A DNA stretch of 64,000 nt, from contig JAFYVB010000041.1 of the NCBI GenBank assembly GCA_017549335.1, positions 1 through 64,000 of the forward strand, written 5' to 3'. Positions within the stretch are counted from its first letter, which is position 1; each line of letters begins with the position of its first letter. Made by a program: the position numbers and the translations under genes. The notes under the pieces are model-generated. The model saw only the letters and a program-made list of their open reading frames with translations, was not told the origin of the DNA and did no database searches. Positions 16,173 through 25,325 of this stretch are shown in pieces. This stretch comes from Clostridia bacterium (lineage in GTDB: Bacteria; Bacillota; Clostridia; Christensenellales; Aristaeellaceae).

Positions 16173-17258
16173 ATGTCGACCATTTTGTATGTTATTTTGG
16201 CCCTTTTGCTCCTGGGCATTATGATCACGGTGCATGAGCTGGGGCATTTTCTGGCGGCCCGCGCCTGCGGTATTGCCGTGCGTTCCTTCGGGATCGGCTT
16301 TGGCCCGCGTTTCGCCCATTGGAAAAGCAAAAAAACGGGAACGGAGTATTCCTTCCGGCTCATCCCCGCCGGGGGCTTTTGCGCCTTTTACGGGGAAGAT
16401 GACGCCGCCGGCAATGACCGGGAAGATCCGCGCTCGCTGAATAATCAGGCGGCGTGGAAGCGGCTGATCACCATTGCTGCAGGTCCGATCATGAACTTCG
16501 TGCTGGCGTTTGTGGTGGGTCTTGGCTTTTTCTTCGGCTACGGTCTCCCTGTTGCCGACGGTACGCTCGTTTCGCAGGTAACCGAAGTGAGCGCTTCTTC
16601 GCCTGCCGAAAGCGCCGGTATGCGGGCGGGGGATATCATTACCGCGGTGAACGGCGAAACGGTGAACGGCAATCTGACGGACTATGTTAACCGCTACAGC
16701 GAGGACGGCGCTCCGCTTCAGATCACTGTTTTGCGCGGAGAAGAGGAGCTTACGCTGCAGGTTCGTCCGCGCTTTGACGAAAAAGAAAACCGCTATCTGC
16801 TGGGCATCATGCTGACGGTGGGCTACGGCGAGGATTATGAGATCATCTGGCAGCGCATGGACGCGGGCACGACGATTCGCCATACGTGGGACGTCTGCGT
16901 GGAGGCGGGCTCAGCCATTCTTGACGCCCTCAAAGGGCTGGTCACCACGGGCGAAGGCTTTGACGACATGGCCGGTCCCGTGGGCGTGATCAACGTGATC
17001 GCTCAGGAAACGCGCACCTATAAGCTGATGGGCTATCTCAATATGCTGATGATGATCTCCATCAATCTGGGGCTGGTCAATCTGCTGCCCATTCCCGGCC
17101 TTGACGGCTGCCGTATCCTGTTTGTGCTGTTTGAAATGATTTTCCGCAAGCCCGTCAACCGCACGGTGGAGGCCTATATCCATCTGGCCGGGTATGTGCT
17201 TCTCATCGGCCTGATGCTGTTTTTTACCTTCCGCGACGTGCTGAATATCTTTGGCTGA
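16173..17258 (+). CDS. rseP: Site-2 zinc protease RseP/RasP
   Basis: This is an intramembrane metalloprotease of regulated proteolysis (anti-sigma and signal-peptide remnants). The 361-residue protein has HELGH (His21, Glu22, His25) in the first TM segment, then the GIGFGPRF loop. One PDZ domain lies at about 125-190 (ESAGMRAGDIITAVNGETV), and the last TM pair holds NLLPIPGLDGCRI, whose Asp is the third zinc ligand. Order dxr-rseP matches Bacillus and Clostridia. Confidence 0.97.
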   Translation: MSTILYVILALLLLGIMITVHELGHFLAARACGIAVRSFGIGFGPRFAHWKSKKTGTEYSFRLIPAGGFCAFYGEDDAAGNDREDPRSLNNQAAWKRLITIAAGPIMNFVLAFVVGLGFFFGYGLPVADGTLVSQVTEVSASSPAESAGMRAGDIITAVNGETVNGNLTDYVNRYSEDGAPLQITVLRGEEELTLQVRPRFDEKENRYLLGIMLTVGYGEDYEIIWQRMDAGTTIRHTWDVCVEAGSAILDALKGLVTTGEGFDDMAGPVGVINVIAQETRTYKLMGYLNMLMMISINLGLVNLLPIPGLDGCRILFVLFEMIFRKPVNRTVEAYIHLAGYVLLIGLMLFFTFRDVLNIFG

Positions 17259-17270
17259 GGAGGCCTCACA

Positions 17271-18314
17271 ATGACGCGAAAGATGATGGTAGGCTCGCTG
17301 CCTTTGGGCGGCGGAGCGCCTGTATCCGTTCAGTCCATGACCAATACCGATACCCGCAACGTGCCCGAAACGCTGGAGCAGATCAAGGCTTTGGCGCAGG
17401 CGGGCTGCGATATCGTGCGCGTTTCGGTGTATGATGAAGACTGTGTCAAGGCGGTGCGCGCGCTGGTGGACGGCAGCCCCGTGCCGCTGGTGGCGGATAT
17501 TCATTTCAATCATAAGCTGGCCATCGGCGCCATCGAAAACGGCATCAGCAAGCTGCGCATCAATCCCGGCAACATCGGCGGGGAAGAAAACGTTCGCCGC
17601 GTGGCGGACTGCGCCAAAGCGCATCACGTGCCCATCCGCATCGGCGTGAATGCGGGCTCCCTTGAAAAAGAGATCGTTGCCCGGGACGGTGGCGCCACGG
17701 CGAAGGGGCTTGTGGACAGTGCGCTTTCCCATGCCGCCATGCTGGAAAAAGTGCATTTTGACGATATCGTACTGTCGCTGAAAAGCAGCGACGTGCGCAT
17801 GACGGTGGAGGCTTACCGCCTTGCCGCGCAGAAATGCGATTACGCGCTGCATGTGGGCGTGACCGAGGCCGGTCTCCCCGGACAGGGAAACATCAAGTCC
17901 GCCATCGGCATCGGCTCGCTTTTGCTGGACGGCATCGGCGATACCATTCGCGTGTCGCTCACCGGTTCCCCCCTTCCCGAAGCGCAGGCGGGCATTGATA
18001 TCCTCCGCGCCTGCGGTCTGCGCAGCGGCGCTCGGTTTGTTTCCTGCCCCACTTGCGGCCGCACCCGCATCAATGTGGAAAAGATCGCCCGCGCGGTGGA
18101 GGGAGCCTTCAAAAATCTTGAAAAAGACGTGACCATTGCCGTGATGGGCTGTGTGGTCAACGGCCCCGGCGAAGCGCGGGATGCCGACATCGCTCTGTGC
18201 GGCGGCGACAACTGCGGTGCGCTGTATGTGAAGGGGCAGTTTGTACGCAAGCTGACCGGCGATCTGGCGGAAGAATTCATCGCCGCCGTAAAGGAAAAGA
18301 TCCATGAGTTATGA
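17271..18314 (+). CDS. ispG: 4-hydroxy-3-methylbut-2-en-1-yl diphosphate synthase
   Basis: This 4Fe-4S enzyme of the MEP pathway converts MEcPP to HMBPP. It has 347 residues. The TIM barrel starts VQSMTNTDTRN and includes PLVADIHFNHKLA and LRINPGNIG. The cluster-binding part has SCPTCGRTRIN (two Cys, about 257-261) and MGCVVNGPGEA (third Cys, about 290). The gene overlaps the start of polC by 11 bases. With uppS, cdsA, dxr and the terminal ispA of this window it forms a rich set of isoprenoid genes. Confidence 0.98.
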   Translation: MTRKMMVGSLPLGGGAPVSVQSMTNTDTRNVPETLEQIKALAQAGCDIVRVSVYDEDCVKAVRALVDGSPVPLVADIHFNHKLAIGAIENGISKLRINPGNIGGEENVRRVADCAKAHHVPIRIGVNAGSLEKEIVARDGGATAKGLVDSALSHAAMLEKVHFDDIVLSLKSSDVRMTVEAYRLAAQKCDYALHVGVTEAGLPGQGNIKSAIGIGSLLLDGIGDTIRVSLTGSPLPEAQAGIDILRACGLRSGARFVSCPTCGRTRINVEKIARAVEGAFKNLEKDVTIAVMGCVVNGPGEARDADIALCGGDNCGALYVKGQFVRKLTGDLAEEFIAAVKEKIHEL

Positions 18315-21300
18315 GGAACTGCTGGAAAGAATCTATAAAGCAGCGCCGTCGTTGAAAGACGGTGTGACCATTGACCGCGTGATCTACAAGCGCGGCAGCG
18401 GACACGCCTATTTCTACCTGCTTTCCGACGTGATCGCGGGAGAAAGCGAATATCTGGCGGTACGCAAGATCCTGCGCGCGGCATTCCCGGGCGTCAGGCT
18501 TTCTTTGCGTATAGCAAGCCCTTCGCTGAAAAGCGATTTTCTGGAAAATCCCAGTGCTTATGCCCATGTGATCAACAACATTCTCATGCGCTCACACCCG
18601 GCGGTATCGGCATGGGAATATGATATGCGCTACGTCATGGAAGACGGCAAGCTGGTGCTGGAGCTGCCTGATGACTTTGCCATGCTCTATCTGAAAGAGC
18701 GCGGACTGACGGAGAAGATCGGCGATGCCGTTTACGATATTTTCTGCGAACGGGTGGACGTGATCTGCCGCGTGACGGGTATCCGCGAGGAGACTGCCGA
18801 GCGTATCGAGCGGGAGCGCCGTGCGGAGGAAGCGCTGATCGAGCAGCGCAAGGAAATGGCCCGCAAGCGGGAGGAAGAACTGAAAAAGCGCCGCGAAGCC
18901 GCTGAGGAAAAGAAAAAGCGTCTGGTTCGCGGTCGTCCCATCACCGAAAAGCCGGTGCCCATCAGTGAGCTGAACAACGATTCGGGCGAGGTGGTCATCG
19001 CCGGCAAGCGCCTTGACTATGAAGAAAAGGAGATCAGCAACGGCGAAATGCTGCTGGTGTCCTTCAACGTAACGGACTATACCGGCACCATCAAGTGCAA
19101 AATGTTCCTGCGCTACCGTCCCAAAGCACCCAAGGATCAGCAGGAGGAGCTGCCGCCCATCACCGATGAGCAGCGTGCCGTTGTTGCCGATACCTGCAAG
19201 CGGCTGAAGGATTGCGACGGCGTGATGGTCAAGGGCGAGTGCCGCTACGATAACTTTGCCCATGAATGTACCATCATGGCGGGCAGCATCGTCAAATACG
19301 ATCTGCCCAAGCGCACGGATAACGCCGAGGAAAAGAGAATCGAGCTGCATCTGCATACGCAGATGAGCAATATGGATTCCGTGGCTTCGGCGTCGGCTTT
19401 GATCGCCCGTGCCGCCAAGTGGGGGCATCCGGCCATCGCGGTTACCGACCACGGCGTGGTGCAGGCCTATCCCGAAGCCTTTGGCGCAGCGAAAAAGAAC
19501 GGCATCAAGCTGATCCCCGGCGTGGAGGGCTACCTTACGGACGAGGAAATGATCGTCCGCAGCGAGGCGGAGGATATCCGCCCGCTGGATACGCCCATTG
19601 TGGTGCTGGACTTTGAAACCACGGGTCTTGATACCCGCAACGACCGCATCATCGAGATCGGCGCGGTGCGTCTTGTGGGCGACCAGATCACCGACAGCCT
19701 GTCGGTGCTGGTGTATCCCGGCGAACTGCTCAAGCCCAAGATCACCGAGATCACGGGCATTACCGACCAGATGCTGCAGGGACAGCCTGTGATCGCGGAC
19801 GTGATGCCGCAGCTGCTGGAGTTTATCGGCGATAGTCCCATCGCCGCCCACAATGCCGATTTTGATACGGCGGTGCTCACCAGCGAACTTCGCCGTCTGG
19901 GCATTGAAAAGGAATACACCGTCATCGATACGCTGGCCTTCTCCCGCAAGCTGTACACCGACATGAAGTCCCATAAGTTGGGCGTTGTGTGCAAGCGCTT
20001 GGGCGTATCGCTGAAAAATGCTCACCGTGCGGTGCATGACGCCACGGCCACGGCCATGTGTCTTGCACAGATGCTCTCGGAAGCCGGCAAGCGGGGCGCG
20101 GAGAACCTCTCCGATGTCAATGAAAAGGTTTCGGGCTATACCATGGGCTCCAGCAATCATATCGTTTTGCTGGCCCAAACCCAGAAGGGTCTGCAGAATA
20201 TCAACCATCTGGTCAGCGACGGACATCTCAAATACTTCCGCCGCCGTCCTCATATGCCCAGAAAGAACATTCAAAAGTACCGCGAGGGCATCATCGTTGG
20301 CTCCGCCTGCGAGGCAGGCGAGCTTTTCCGCGCGGTGCTGGAGGGCGCAGACGAAAAGAAGCTGCGCCGTATTGCCCGGTTCTACGATTATCTGGAGATC
20401 CAGCCCATCGGCAACAACGAATTCCTTGTGCGCGAGGGCAGGGTAAAGGATGACGAGGAGCTGCGCAATCTCAACCGCACCATCGTGCGTCTGGGCGAAA
20501 GCCTGGGCATTCCCGTGGTAGCCACGGGCGACGTGCATTTCCTTGATCCTCAGGACAGCGTGTTCCGTGCCATCCTCATGGACGGCATGGGCTTTGACGA
20601 CTGCGACAATCAGGCGCCGCTGTATCTGAAAACCACCGACGAAATGCTGGAGGAATTCAGCTATCTGGGCGAAAAGAAAGCCCGTGAGGTGGTTATTGAG
20701 AATCCCCGAAAAATCATGGAGATGGTGGAGGACATCACCCTTTTCCCCAAGCATCCCGAGGGAAAAACCACCTTCTCGCCCGTATGGGACTTTGCGCCTG
20801 ACGATATTCACCGGATGGTGGAAGAAACCTCCCACGAGCTTTACGGCGACGTGCTGCCCGAGATTGTGGAAAAGCGCTTGGACAAAGAGATGAAATCCAT
20901 CATCGGCTACGGCTACGCCACGCTGTATGATATTGCCAGCAAGCTGGTGCGCAAGTCGCTGGCAGACGGTTATCTGGTGGGAAGCCGCGGCTCGGTAGGT
21001 TCGTCTCTGGTGGCGCGTATGTGCGGCATCACCGAGGTCAATGCTCTGCCGCCTCACTATCGCTGCGAACACTGCCGCAAGGGCTTTTTTGACATTCCCG
21101 AGGGGTATACGCTGGGCGTTGACCTGCCCGACGCCGATTGCCCCGACTGCGGACGTCCGCTGGTAAAGGACGGTTTTGACATTCCGTTTGAAGTGTTCCT
21201 CGGCTTTAAGGGCGATAAGGTGCCCGATATCGACCTGAACTTCTCGGGTGAATATCAGCCCCGGGCCCATGCTTATATCGAAGAGCTTTTCGGTACAGGC

Positions 21301-22689
21301 TTTGTTTACCGCGCCGGTACCATCGGTACGCTGGCTGAAAAGACGGCGTACGGCTATGTGATGAAGTACCTTGAGAAGCGGGGTATCGTGGCCACCGAAG
21401 CGGAAAAGAACCGCCTTGTAGCGGGCTGCGTGGGCGTCAAGCGCACCACCGGTCAGCATCCCGGCGGCATCGTCGTGCTGCCAAAGGCCTACGATATCTG
21501 CCAGTTTACGGCGATCCAGCATCCCGCGGACAAGGAAAATATCGATATCATCACCACCCACTACGACTTTAACTCCATGCATGATATTATGGTCAAGCTG
21601 GATTGTCTGGGTCATGACGATCCCACCATGCTGCATATGCTGGAGGAGCTCACGGGCGTGAACTTCAAGGATATTCCCTTGGATGACAAACCTGTTATGT
21701 CGCTGTTTACCTCCACCGAGGCTTTGGGCGTTACGCCCGAGCAGATCGACTGTCCCACGGGCACGCTGGGTATTCCCGAGTTCGGCACGCCTTTCGTTAT
21801 CGGCGTACTGCAGGATACCATGCCCACCACCATGGAAGAGCTGGTGCGCATTTCCGGCCTTTCCCACGGCACCGACGTATGGCTGGGCAACGCCAAGGAT
21901 CTGGTGCAGAGCGGCACGGCTACGCTGCGTGAATGTGTGTGTACCCGCGACGATATCATGAACTACCTGATCAGCAAGGGCTGCGAGAGCAAGATCTCCT
22001 TTGATACCATGGAAAGCGTGCGTAAGGGCAAGGGTCTGAAGCCTGAAATGGAAGCAGCCATGATCCAGAACAATGTACCGCAGTGGTTCATTGACAGCTG
22101 CAAGAAGATCAAGTATATGTTCCCCAAGGGACATGCCGTGGCGTATGTGACCATGGCTCTGCGCGTGGCGTGGTATAAGGTACACCGGCCTTTGGCATAC
22201 TATGCTGCGTATTTCACCATCCGTGCCACAGGCTTTGACGCATCCACCATGATCCTGCCTGTGGACTTGGTGAAGGAGAAGCTGCGCGCTTATGAAGAAA
22301 ACGATCAGAAGGCAACTGCCAAGGAGCAGGATGAAAAAACTGCGCTGAAGCTGGTGCTTGAAATGAATCAGCGCGGCTTCAAATTCCTGCCTGCCGATCT
22401 GTACAAGAGCGACGTCAAGGATTTCAAGATCGAGGGCAATAATCTGCGCGTGCCCTTCACGGCCATCGGCGGTCTTGGCGAATCCGCCGCACAGGGCATC
22501 GTTGCCGTGCGCGACGATCCTTTCCTGTCCATCGAGGATCTGAAAAACCGTGCGAAAGTATCCAACGCCGTTATTGAGCTTTTGCGTGCCGGCGGCGCTT
22601 TGGACGGGCTGAAGGACACCAATCAGGTGACGCTCACGGAACTCATGGGCAGCTGGGGCGACGAGGAAGGACAGACCGCTCTCTTTTAA
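18304..22689 (+). CDS. polC: DNA polymerase III alpha subunit, Gram-positive type
   Basis: This is the replicative polymerase with built-in 3'-5' exonuclease. The 1461 residues include an N-terminal domain, an OB fold (about 225-275) and a PHP domain with ELHLHTQMS (about 343). The DnaQ-like exonuclease is inserted from about 430 (VVLDFETTG; its HNADFD and later His-Asp motif complete the active site). A zinc-binding segment (CEHC...CPDCG, about 920-950) comes before the palm motif PDIDLNFSGEYQ (about 973). The fingers and C-terminus contain GKGHAVAYVTMALRVAWYK. The size is normal. It is translationally coupled to ispG; proS, often found here, is absent. Confidence 0.99.
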   Translation: MSYEELLERIYKAAPSLKDGVTIDRVIYKRGSGHAYFYLLSDVIAGESEYLAVRKILRAAFPGVRLSLRIASPSLKSDFLENPSAYAHVINNILMRSHPAVSAWEYDMRYVMEDGKLVLELPDDFAMLYLKERGLTEKIGDAVYDIFCERVDVICRVTGIREETAERIERERRAEEALIEQRKEMARKREEELKKRREAAEEKKKRLVRGRPITEKPVPISELNNDSGEVVIAGKRLDYEEKEISNGEMLLVSFNVTDYTGTIKCKMFLRYRPKAPKDQQEELPPITDEQRAVVADTCKRLKDCDGVMVKGECRYDNFAHECTIMAGSIVKYDLPKRTDNAEEKRIELHLHTQMSNMDSVASASALIARAAKWGHPAIAVTDHGVVQAYPEAFGAAKKNGIKLIPGVEGYLTDEEMIVRSEAEDIRPLDTPIVVLDFETTGLDTRNDRIIEIGAVRLVGDQITDSLSVLVYPGELLKPKITEITGITDQMLQGQPVIADVMPQLLEFIGDSPIAAHNADFDTAVLTSELRRLGIEKEYTVIDTLAFSRKLYTDMKSHKLGVVCKRLGVSLKNAHRAVHDATATAMCLAQMLSEAGKRGAENLSDVNEKVSGYTMGSSNHIVLLAQTQKGLQNINHLVSDGHLKYFRRRPHMPRKNIQKYREGIIVGSACEAGELFRAVLEGADEKKLRRIARFYDYLEIQPIGNNEFLVREGRVKDDEELRNLNRTIVRLGESLGIPVVATGDVHFLDPQDSVFRAILMDGMGFDDCDNQAPLYLKTTDEMLEEFSYLGEKKAREVVIENPRKIMEMVEDITLFPKHPEGKTTFSPVWDFAPDDIHRMVEETSHELYGDVLPEIVEKRLDKEMKSIIGYGYATLYDIASKLVRKSLADGYLVGSRGSVGSSLVARMCGITEVNALPPHYRCEHCRKGFFDIPEGYTLGVDLPDADCPDCGRPLVKDGFDIPFEVFLGFKGDKVPDIDLNFSGEYQPRAHAYIEELFGTGFVYRAGTIGTLAEKTAYGYVMKYLEKRGIVATEAEKNRLVAGCVGVKRTTGQHPGGIVVLPKAYDICQFTAIQHPADKENIDIITTHYDFNSMHDIMVKLDCLGHDDPTMLHMLEELTGVNFKDIPLDDKPVMSLFTSTEALGVTPEQIDCPTGTLGIPEFGTPFVIGVLQDTMPTTMEELVRISGLSHGTDVWLGNAKDLVQSGTATLRECVCTRDDIMNYLISKGCESKISFDTMESVRKGKGLKPEMEAAMIQNNVPQWFIDSCKKIKYMFPKGHAVAYVTMALRVAWYKVHRPLAYYAAYFTIRATGFDASTMILPVDLVKEKLRAYEENDQKATAKEQDEKTALKLVLEMNQRGFKFLPADLYKSDVKDFKIEGNNLRVPFTAIGGLGESAAQGIVAVRDDPFLSIEDLKNRAKVSNAVIELLRAGGALDGLKDTNQVTLTELMGSWGDEEGQTALF

Positions 22690-22765
22690 GGAAGCTTTTT
22701 GTGGATGAATTCGGATAAAAAGGGATTTTTCTGCAAAAAGCTGCCCTTTAAAACAGGAAAACGGC

Positions 22766-22794
22766 TTGTAATTGGGCATCCGATGTGCTATACT
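22766..22794 (+). promoter_or_regulatory. SigA-type promoter of the rimP-nusA-infB operon
   Basis: TTGTAA (22766-22771), a 17-bp spacer and TATACT (22789-22794) after the polC stop. It leaves a leader of about 150 nt before rimP. Confidence 0.78.
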
Positions 22795-22841
22795 GTACGC
22801 GTATCCGTATGAAAATCGTCTTTTGAAAGAAGGGTTTAACG

Positions 22842-22931
22842 AAGAGTGGGAGTTGCTTTGAGACGGCTGGGCGCAATGGCTGCAAAGCTTAATGCCCGTG
22901 ACCTGTCTTAAGGTGGCGTATGCCCGCTCTT
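22842..22931 (+). promoter_or_regulatory. Structured rimP leader RNA
   Basis: An outer stem pairs AAGAGTGGG (22842-22850) with CCCGCTCTT (22923-22931), with one G-U. Inside it AGACGG (22861-22866) pairs with CTGTCT (22903-22908), and GGGC (22869-22872) can pair with GCCC (22894-22897). The 3' arm ends 18 bases before the rimP start and just before its ribosome site. An 'AGAGTGGG...CCCxCTCTT' element before rimP is common in Firmicutes. Feedback control of the operon, possibly by NusA or another operon product, is inferred. Confidence 0.65.
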
Positions 22932-22949
22932 TGTGTATGTAGGGAGAAA

Positions 22950-23447
22950 ATGGCTAAGAACGCAAACAACGAAATCGCCAAGATCAACGAGATCGGCGAA
23001 AAGCAGGCGCAGAAGATGGGCTATGAGCTTCTCGAAGCCGTCTTTGAAAAAGAGAACACCGGCGTCTATCTCAGGTTCTATCTGGATAAGGAAGGCGGCA
23101 TTACGCTGGATGACTGCGAGGCCTATCACCGTGCCGTGCAGCCCATGATGGAGCGCTTTGAGTATGACTTCATGGAAGTCTGCTCGCCCGGTATCGACCG
23201 TCCCATCAAAAACGAGCGGGACGCCCAGCGCTGCCTCGGTCTTGACATCGAGCTTCGTCTCTACAAACCCCGCGATGGACAAAAGGTATTTACGGGTCAG
23301 TTTGCCGCTTACGACAAGGGGGATATCACCCTCATCGCCGAGGGCGAAGAAATGCTTTTCCCCAAAAAGGAAATCGCGCTGGCCCGCTGCATTGTTGACA
23401 TGGATGAAGTAGAAAACGTGGATCTTTCCGATCCGGAAAGGATGTAA
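22950..23447 (+). CDS. rimP: Ribosome maturation factor RimP
   Basis: RimP assists 30S assembly. The start is ATG 22950 after AGGGAG; a start at 22920 would lie in the leader structure. The 165-residue protein has the alpha/beta N-terminal domain (LRFYLDKEGGITLDDCEAYHRAV...YDFMEVCSPGIDRPIK) and a C-terminal Sm-like barrel (DIELRLYKPRDGQKVFTGQF). It is the first gene of the rimP-nusA-ylxR-ylxQ-infB-rbfA cluster, as in B. subtilis. Confidence 0.97.
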   Translation: MAKNANNEIAKINEIGEKQAQKMGYELLEAVFEKENTGVYLRFYLDKEGGITLDDCEAYHRAVQPMMERFEYDFMEVCSPGIDRPIKNERDAQRCLGLDIELRLYKPRDGQKVFTGQFAAYDKGDITLIAEGEEMLFPKKEIALARCIVDMDEVENVDLSDPERM

Positions 23448-23452
23448 ATCAA

Positions 23453-24643
23453 ATGGCTCATACCGCTAATGACAGACCCGATATTGTTGATGCAATCTCC
23501 CTGCTGGCGCGCGAACGCGATATCAGCGAGGAAATGCTGCTTTCCACCGTGGAGGAAGCCTGCAAGGCCGCTTTCCGCAAGAACTGCAAAAACACCGGCG
23601 CTCCCATGAATCTGAGCGTTGTCATCGCCCGCAAGAAGCCCGTGCAGGTATTTGCCCGCAAAGTGGCTGTTGAAGAGGTGGAGGACAGCAACATCCAGAT
23701 CTCCATCGAGGAAGCCCGCCGCATCCGCCCCGACTTTGAACTGGGCGATATCGTCGAGATCGACGTAACTCCCCGCGACTTCGGTCGCGTTGCCGCGCAG
23801 ACTGCCAAGCAGGTGATCGTGCAGCGCATCCGTGAAGCCGAGCGAGGCAAGATCTACGACGAGTACGTAGAAAAGGAAAATGAGATCCTCACCGCCATCG
23901 TTCAGCGCGTGGAAGGCAATAAGGTCTTTGTTGAGCTGGGTCTTACCGAGGGCGTGCTGGAATCCGGCGAATTCATGCCCGGTGAAGAGTACCGCGTGAA
24001 CGATCATATCAAGGTGTATGTACTGCAGGTACAGCGTTCCCGTAACGATCAGCAGCATGCCGCTGCGCCTCAGGTGTACGTCAGCCGCATCCATCCCGGC
24101 CTTGTCAAGCGCCTGTTCGAGATGGAAGTGCCCGAGATCGCCAACGGCATCGTGCAGATCAAGTCCATCGCCCGCGAAGCCGGCAGCCGCACCAAGATGG
24201 CTGTGTACTCCAGCGAAATGATGATCGATCCCGTGGGCGCCTGCGTGGGTCCCCGCGGCAGCCGCGTGGAAAAGGTGATCGCCGAGCTGCGCAATGAGAA
24301 GATCGACATCATCAAGTGGTCTCCCGATCCCGCGGAGTTCGTGGCCAACGCTCTGAATCCCGCCCACGTGGTGAGCGTGTTCATCTCCGATGCCGAGAAG
24401 ATCTGCCGCGTGATCGTGCCCGACAGCCAGCTGTCCCTTGCCATCGGTAAGGAAGGCCAGAACGCCCGTCTTGCCGCCAAGCTCACCGGCTGGAAGATCG
24501 ACATCAAGTCCGAATCCCAGTTCGCCGAGCATCTGCGTGAGCAGGGCTTGTCCATTGAGGACGTGCTGGGTGAAGCGCCTGCGCAGCAGGATGAAGGCTA
24601 CAGCGCGGACGACTATCTGCAGGATCCCGGTTACGAACTGTAA
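23453..24643 (+). CDS. nusA: Transcription termination/antitermination factor NusA
   Basis: NusA binds RNA polymerase and nascent RNA to control pausing, termination and antitermination. The 396 residues include the N-terminal polymerase-binding domain, an S1 domain (about 130-200: IVQRVEGNKVFVELGLTEGVL), KH1 (VGACVGPRGSRVEKVIAELRNEKIDI) and KH2 (LSLAIGKEGQNARLAAKLTGWKIDIKSE). The acidic C-terminal repeats of enterobacterial NusA are absent, as usual in Firmicutes. Confidence 0.98.
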   Translation: MAHTANDRPDIVDAISLLARERDISEEMLLSTVEEACKAAFRKNCKNTGAPMNLSVVIARKKPVQVFARKVAVEEVEDSNIQISIEEARRIRPDFELGDIVEIDVTPRDFGRVAAQTAKQVIVQRIREAERGKIYDEYVEKENEILTAIVQRVEGNKVFVELGLTEGVLESGEFMPGEEYRVNDHIKVYVLQVQRSRNDQQHAAAPQVYVSRIHPGLVKRLFEMEVPEIANGIVQIKSIAREAGSRTKMAVYSSEMMIDPVGACVGPRGSRVEKVIAELRNEKIDIIKWSPDPAEFVANALNPAHVVSVFISDAEKICRVIVPDSQLSLAIGKEGQNARLAAKLTGWKIDIKSESQFAEHLREQGLSIEDVLGEAPAQQDEGYSADDYLQDPGYEL

Positions 24644-24657
24644 GAGCGGAGGCAGGC

Positions 24658-24945
24658 ATGAAGCCTAAAAAGATTCCCATGCGCATGTGCGTAGGCTGCC
24701 GCGAAATGAAGCCCAAGAAGGAGCTTCTGCGCGTGGTTCGTTCGCCCGAAGGGGAGATCTCCTTCGATCTGACGGGCCGCAAGCCCGGCCGCGGCGCCTA
24801 TGTGTGCCACAGCAGCGAATGCCTGCTGCGCGCCGTTAAGCAAAAGCAGCTGGAAAGAGCGTTCTCTGCGCCCATTTCCGACGAAGTGCGCGATGCGCTG
24901 GCCAAGCAGATCGTCGATCTGCCCAAGGAGCAGCCCGATGAGTAA
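24658..24945 (+). CDS. ylxR: YlxR/RnpM RNA-binding protein
   Basis: This 95-residue basic protein has MRMCVGCREMKPKKELLRVVR, then GRKPGRGAYVCHSSECLLRAVK, the DUF448 signature with its conserved Cys and Gly-Arg loop. In B. subtilis the family member binds RNase P RNA and modulates its activity. It sits in the conserved slot between nusA and ylxQ and overlaps ylxQ by eight bases. Start ATG behind GCGGAGG. Confidence 0.95.
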   Translation: MKPKKIPMRMCVGCREMKPKKELLRVVRSPEGEISFDLTGRKPGRGAYVCHSSECLLRAVKQKQLERAFSAPISDEVRDALAKQIVDLPKEQPDE

Positions 24946-25258
24946 CACGCTTACAAATACCGAACGTCTTCGCGGCATTCTGGGGCTTTCCCAGCGTGCG
25001 GGACGGTTGGTAACGGGCATGGATACAACGCTTTCGACTGTCCGTACGGGCAAAGCAGTCCTTGTGCTGCTGGATGAAAGCGCAGCGGAAAACACCGTGA
25101 AGAAACTGACGGATGCGTGCATATATTATCATGTGCCGCTCCTCAAACTGCCGCAGGATCTTCTGTCCTACGCCACCGGCCGCGACGGCCGCATGATGGG
25201 GGCGCTGACAGATCGGGGCTTTGCGGAAAAAGTAAAAGGACTCATGGCAGCCGATTGA
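24938..25258 (+). CDS. ylxQ: YlxQ, L7Ae-family (L30e-like) RNA-binding protein
   Basis: The start is ATG 24938, overlapping the ylxR stop; an upstream in-frame ATG at 24800 lies inside ylxR. The 106-residue product (RLRGILGLSQRAGRLVTGMDTTLSTVRTGKAVLVLLDESAAENTVKKL) fits the L7Ae/L30e/S12e/Gadd45 fold, which binds kink-turn RNA. In B. subtilis the equivalent gene lies at the same place. The RNA target is not known from sequence. Confidence 0.92.
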   Translation: MSNTLTNTERLRGILGLSQRAGRLVTGMDTTLSTVRTGKAVLVLLDESAAENTVKKLTDACIYYHVPLLKLPQDLLSYATGRDGRMMGALTDRGFAEKVKGLMAAD

Positions 25259-25325
25259 CCCGTGCTGCATGACATAAAATGATCACAAGCAAGTATAACG
25301 CGAAATGCGGGGGTGCAAGCGTCGA

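Noticed and set aside
18592..22779. A 1395-codon open frame on the minus strand opposite polC
   Set aside because: Sense codons here avoid TTA, CTA and TCA, so antisense stops are rare. The protein is low-complexity and shows no domain, and polC is certain. The same holds for long antisense frames opposite infB, the mltG/U32 region and others.
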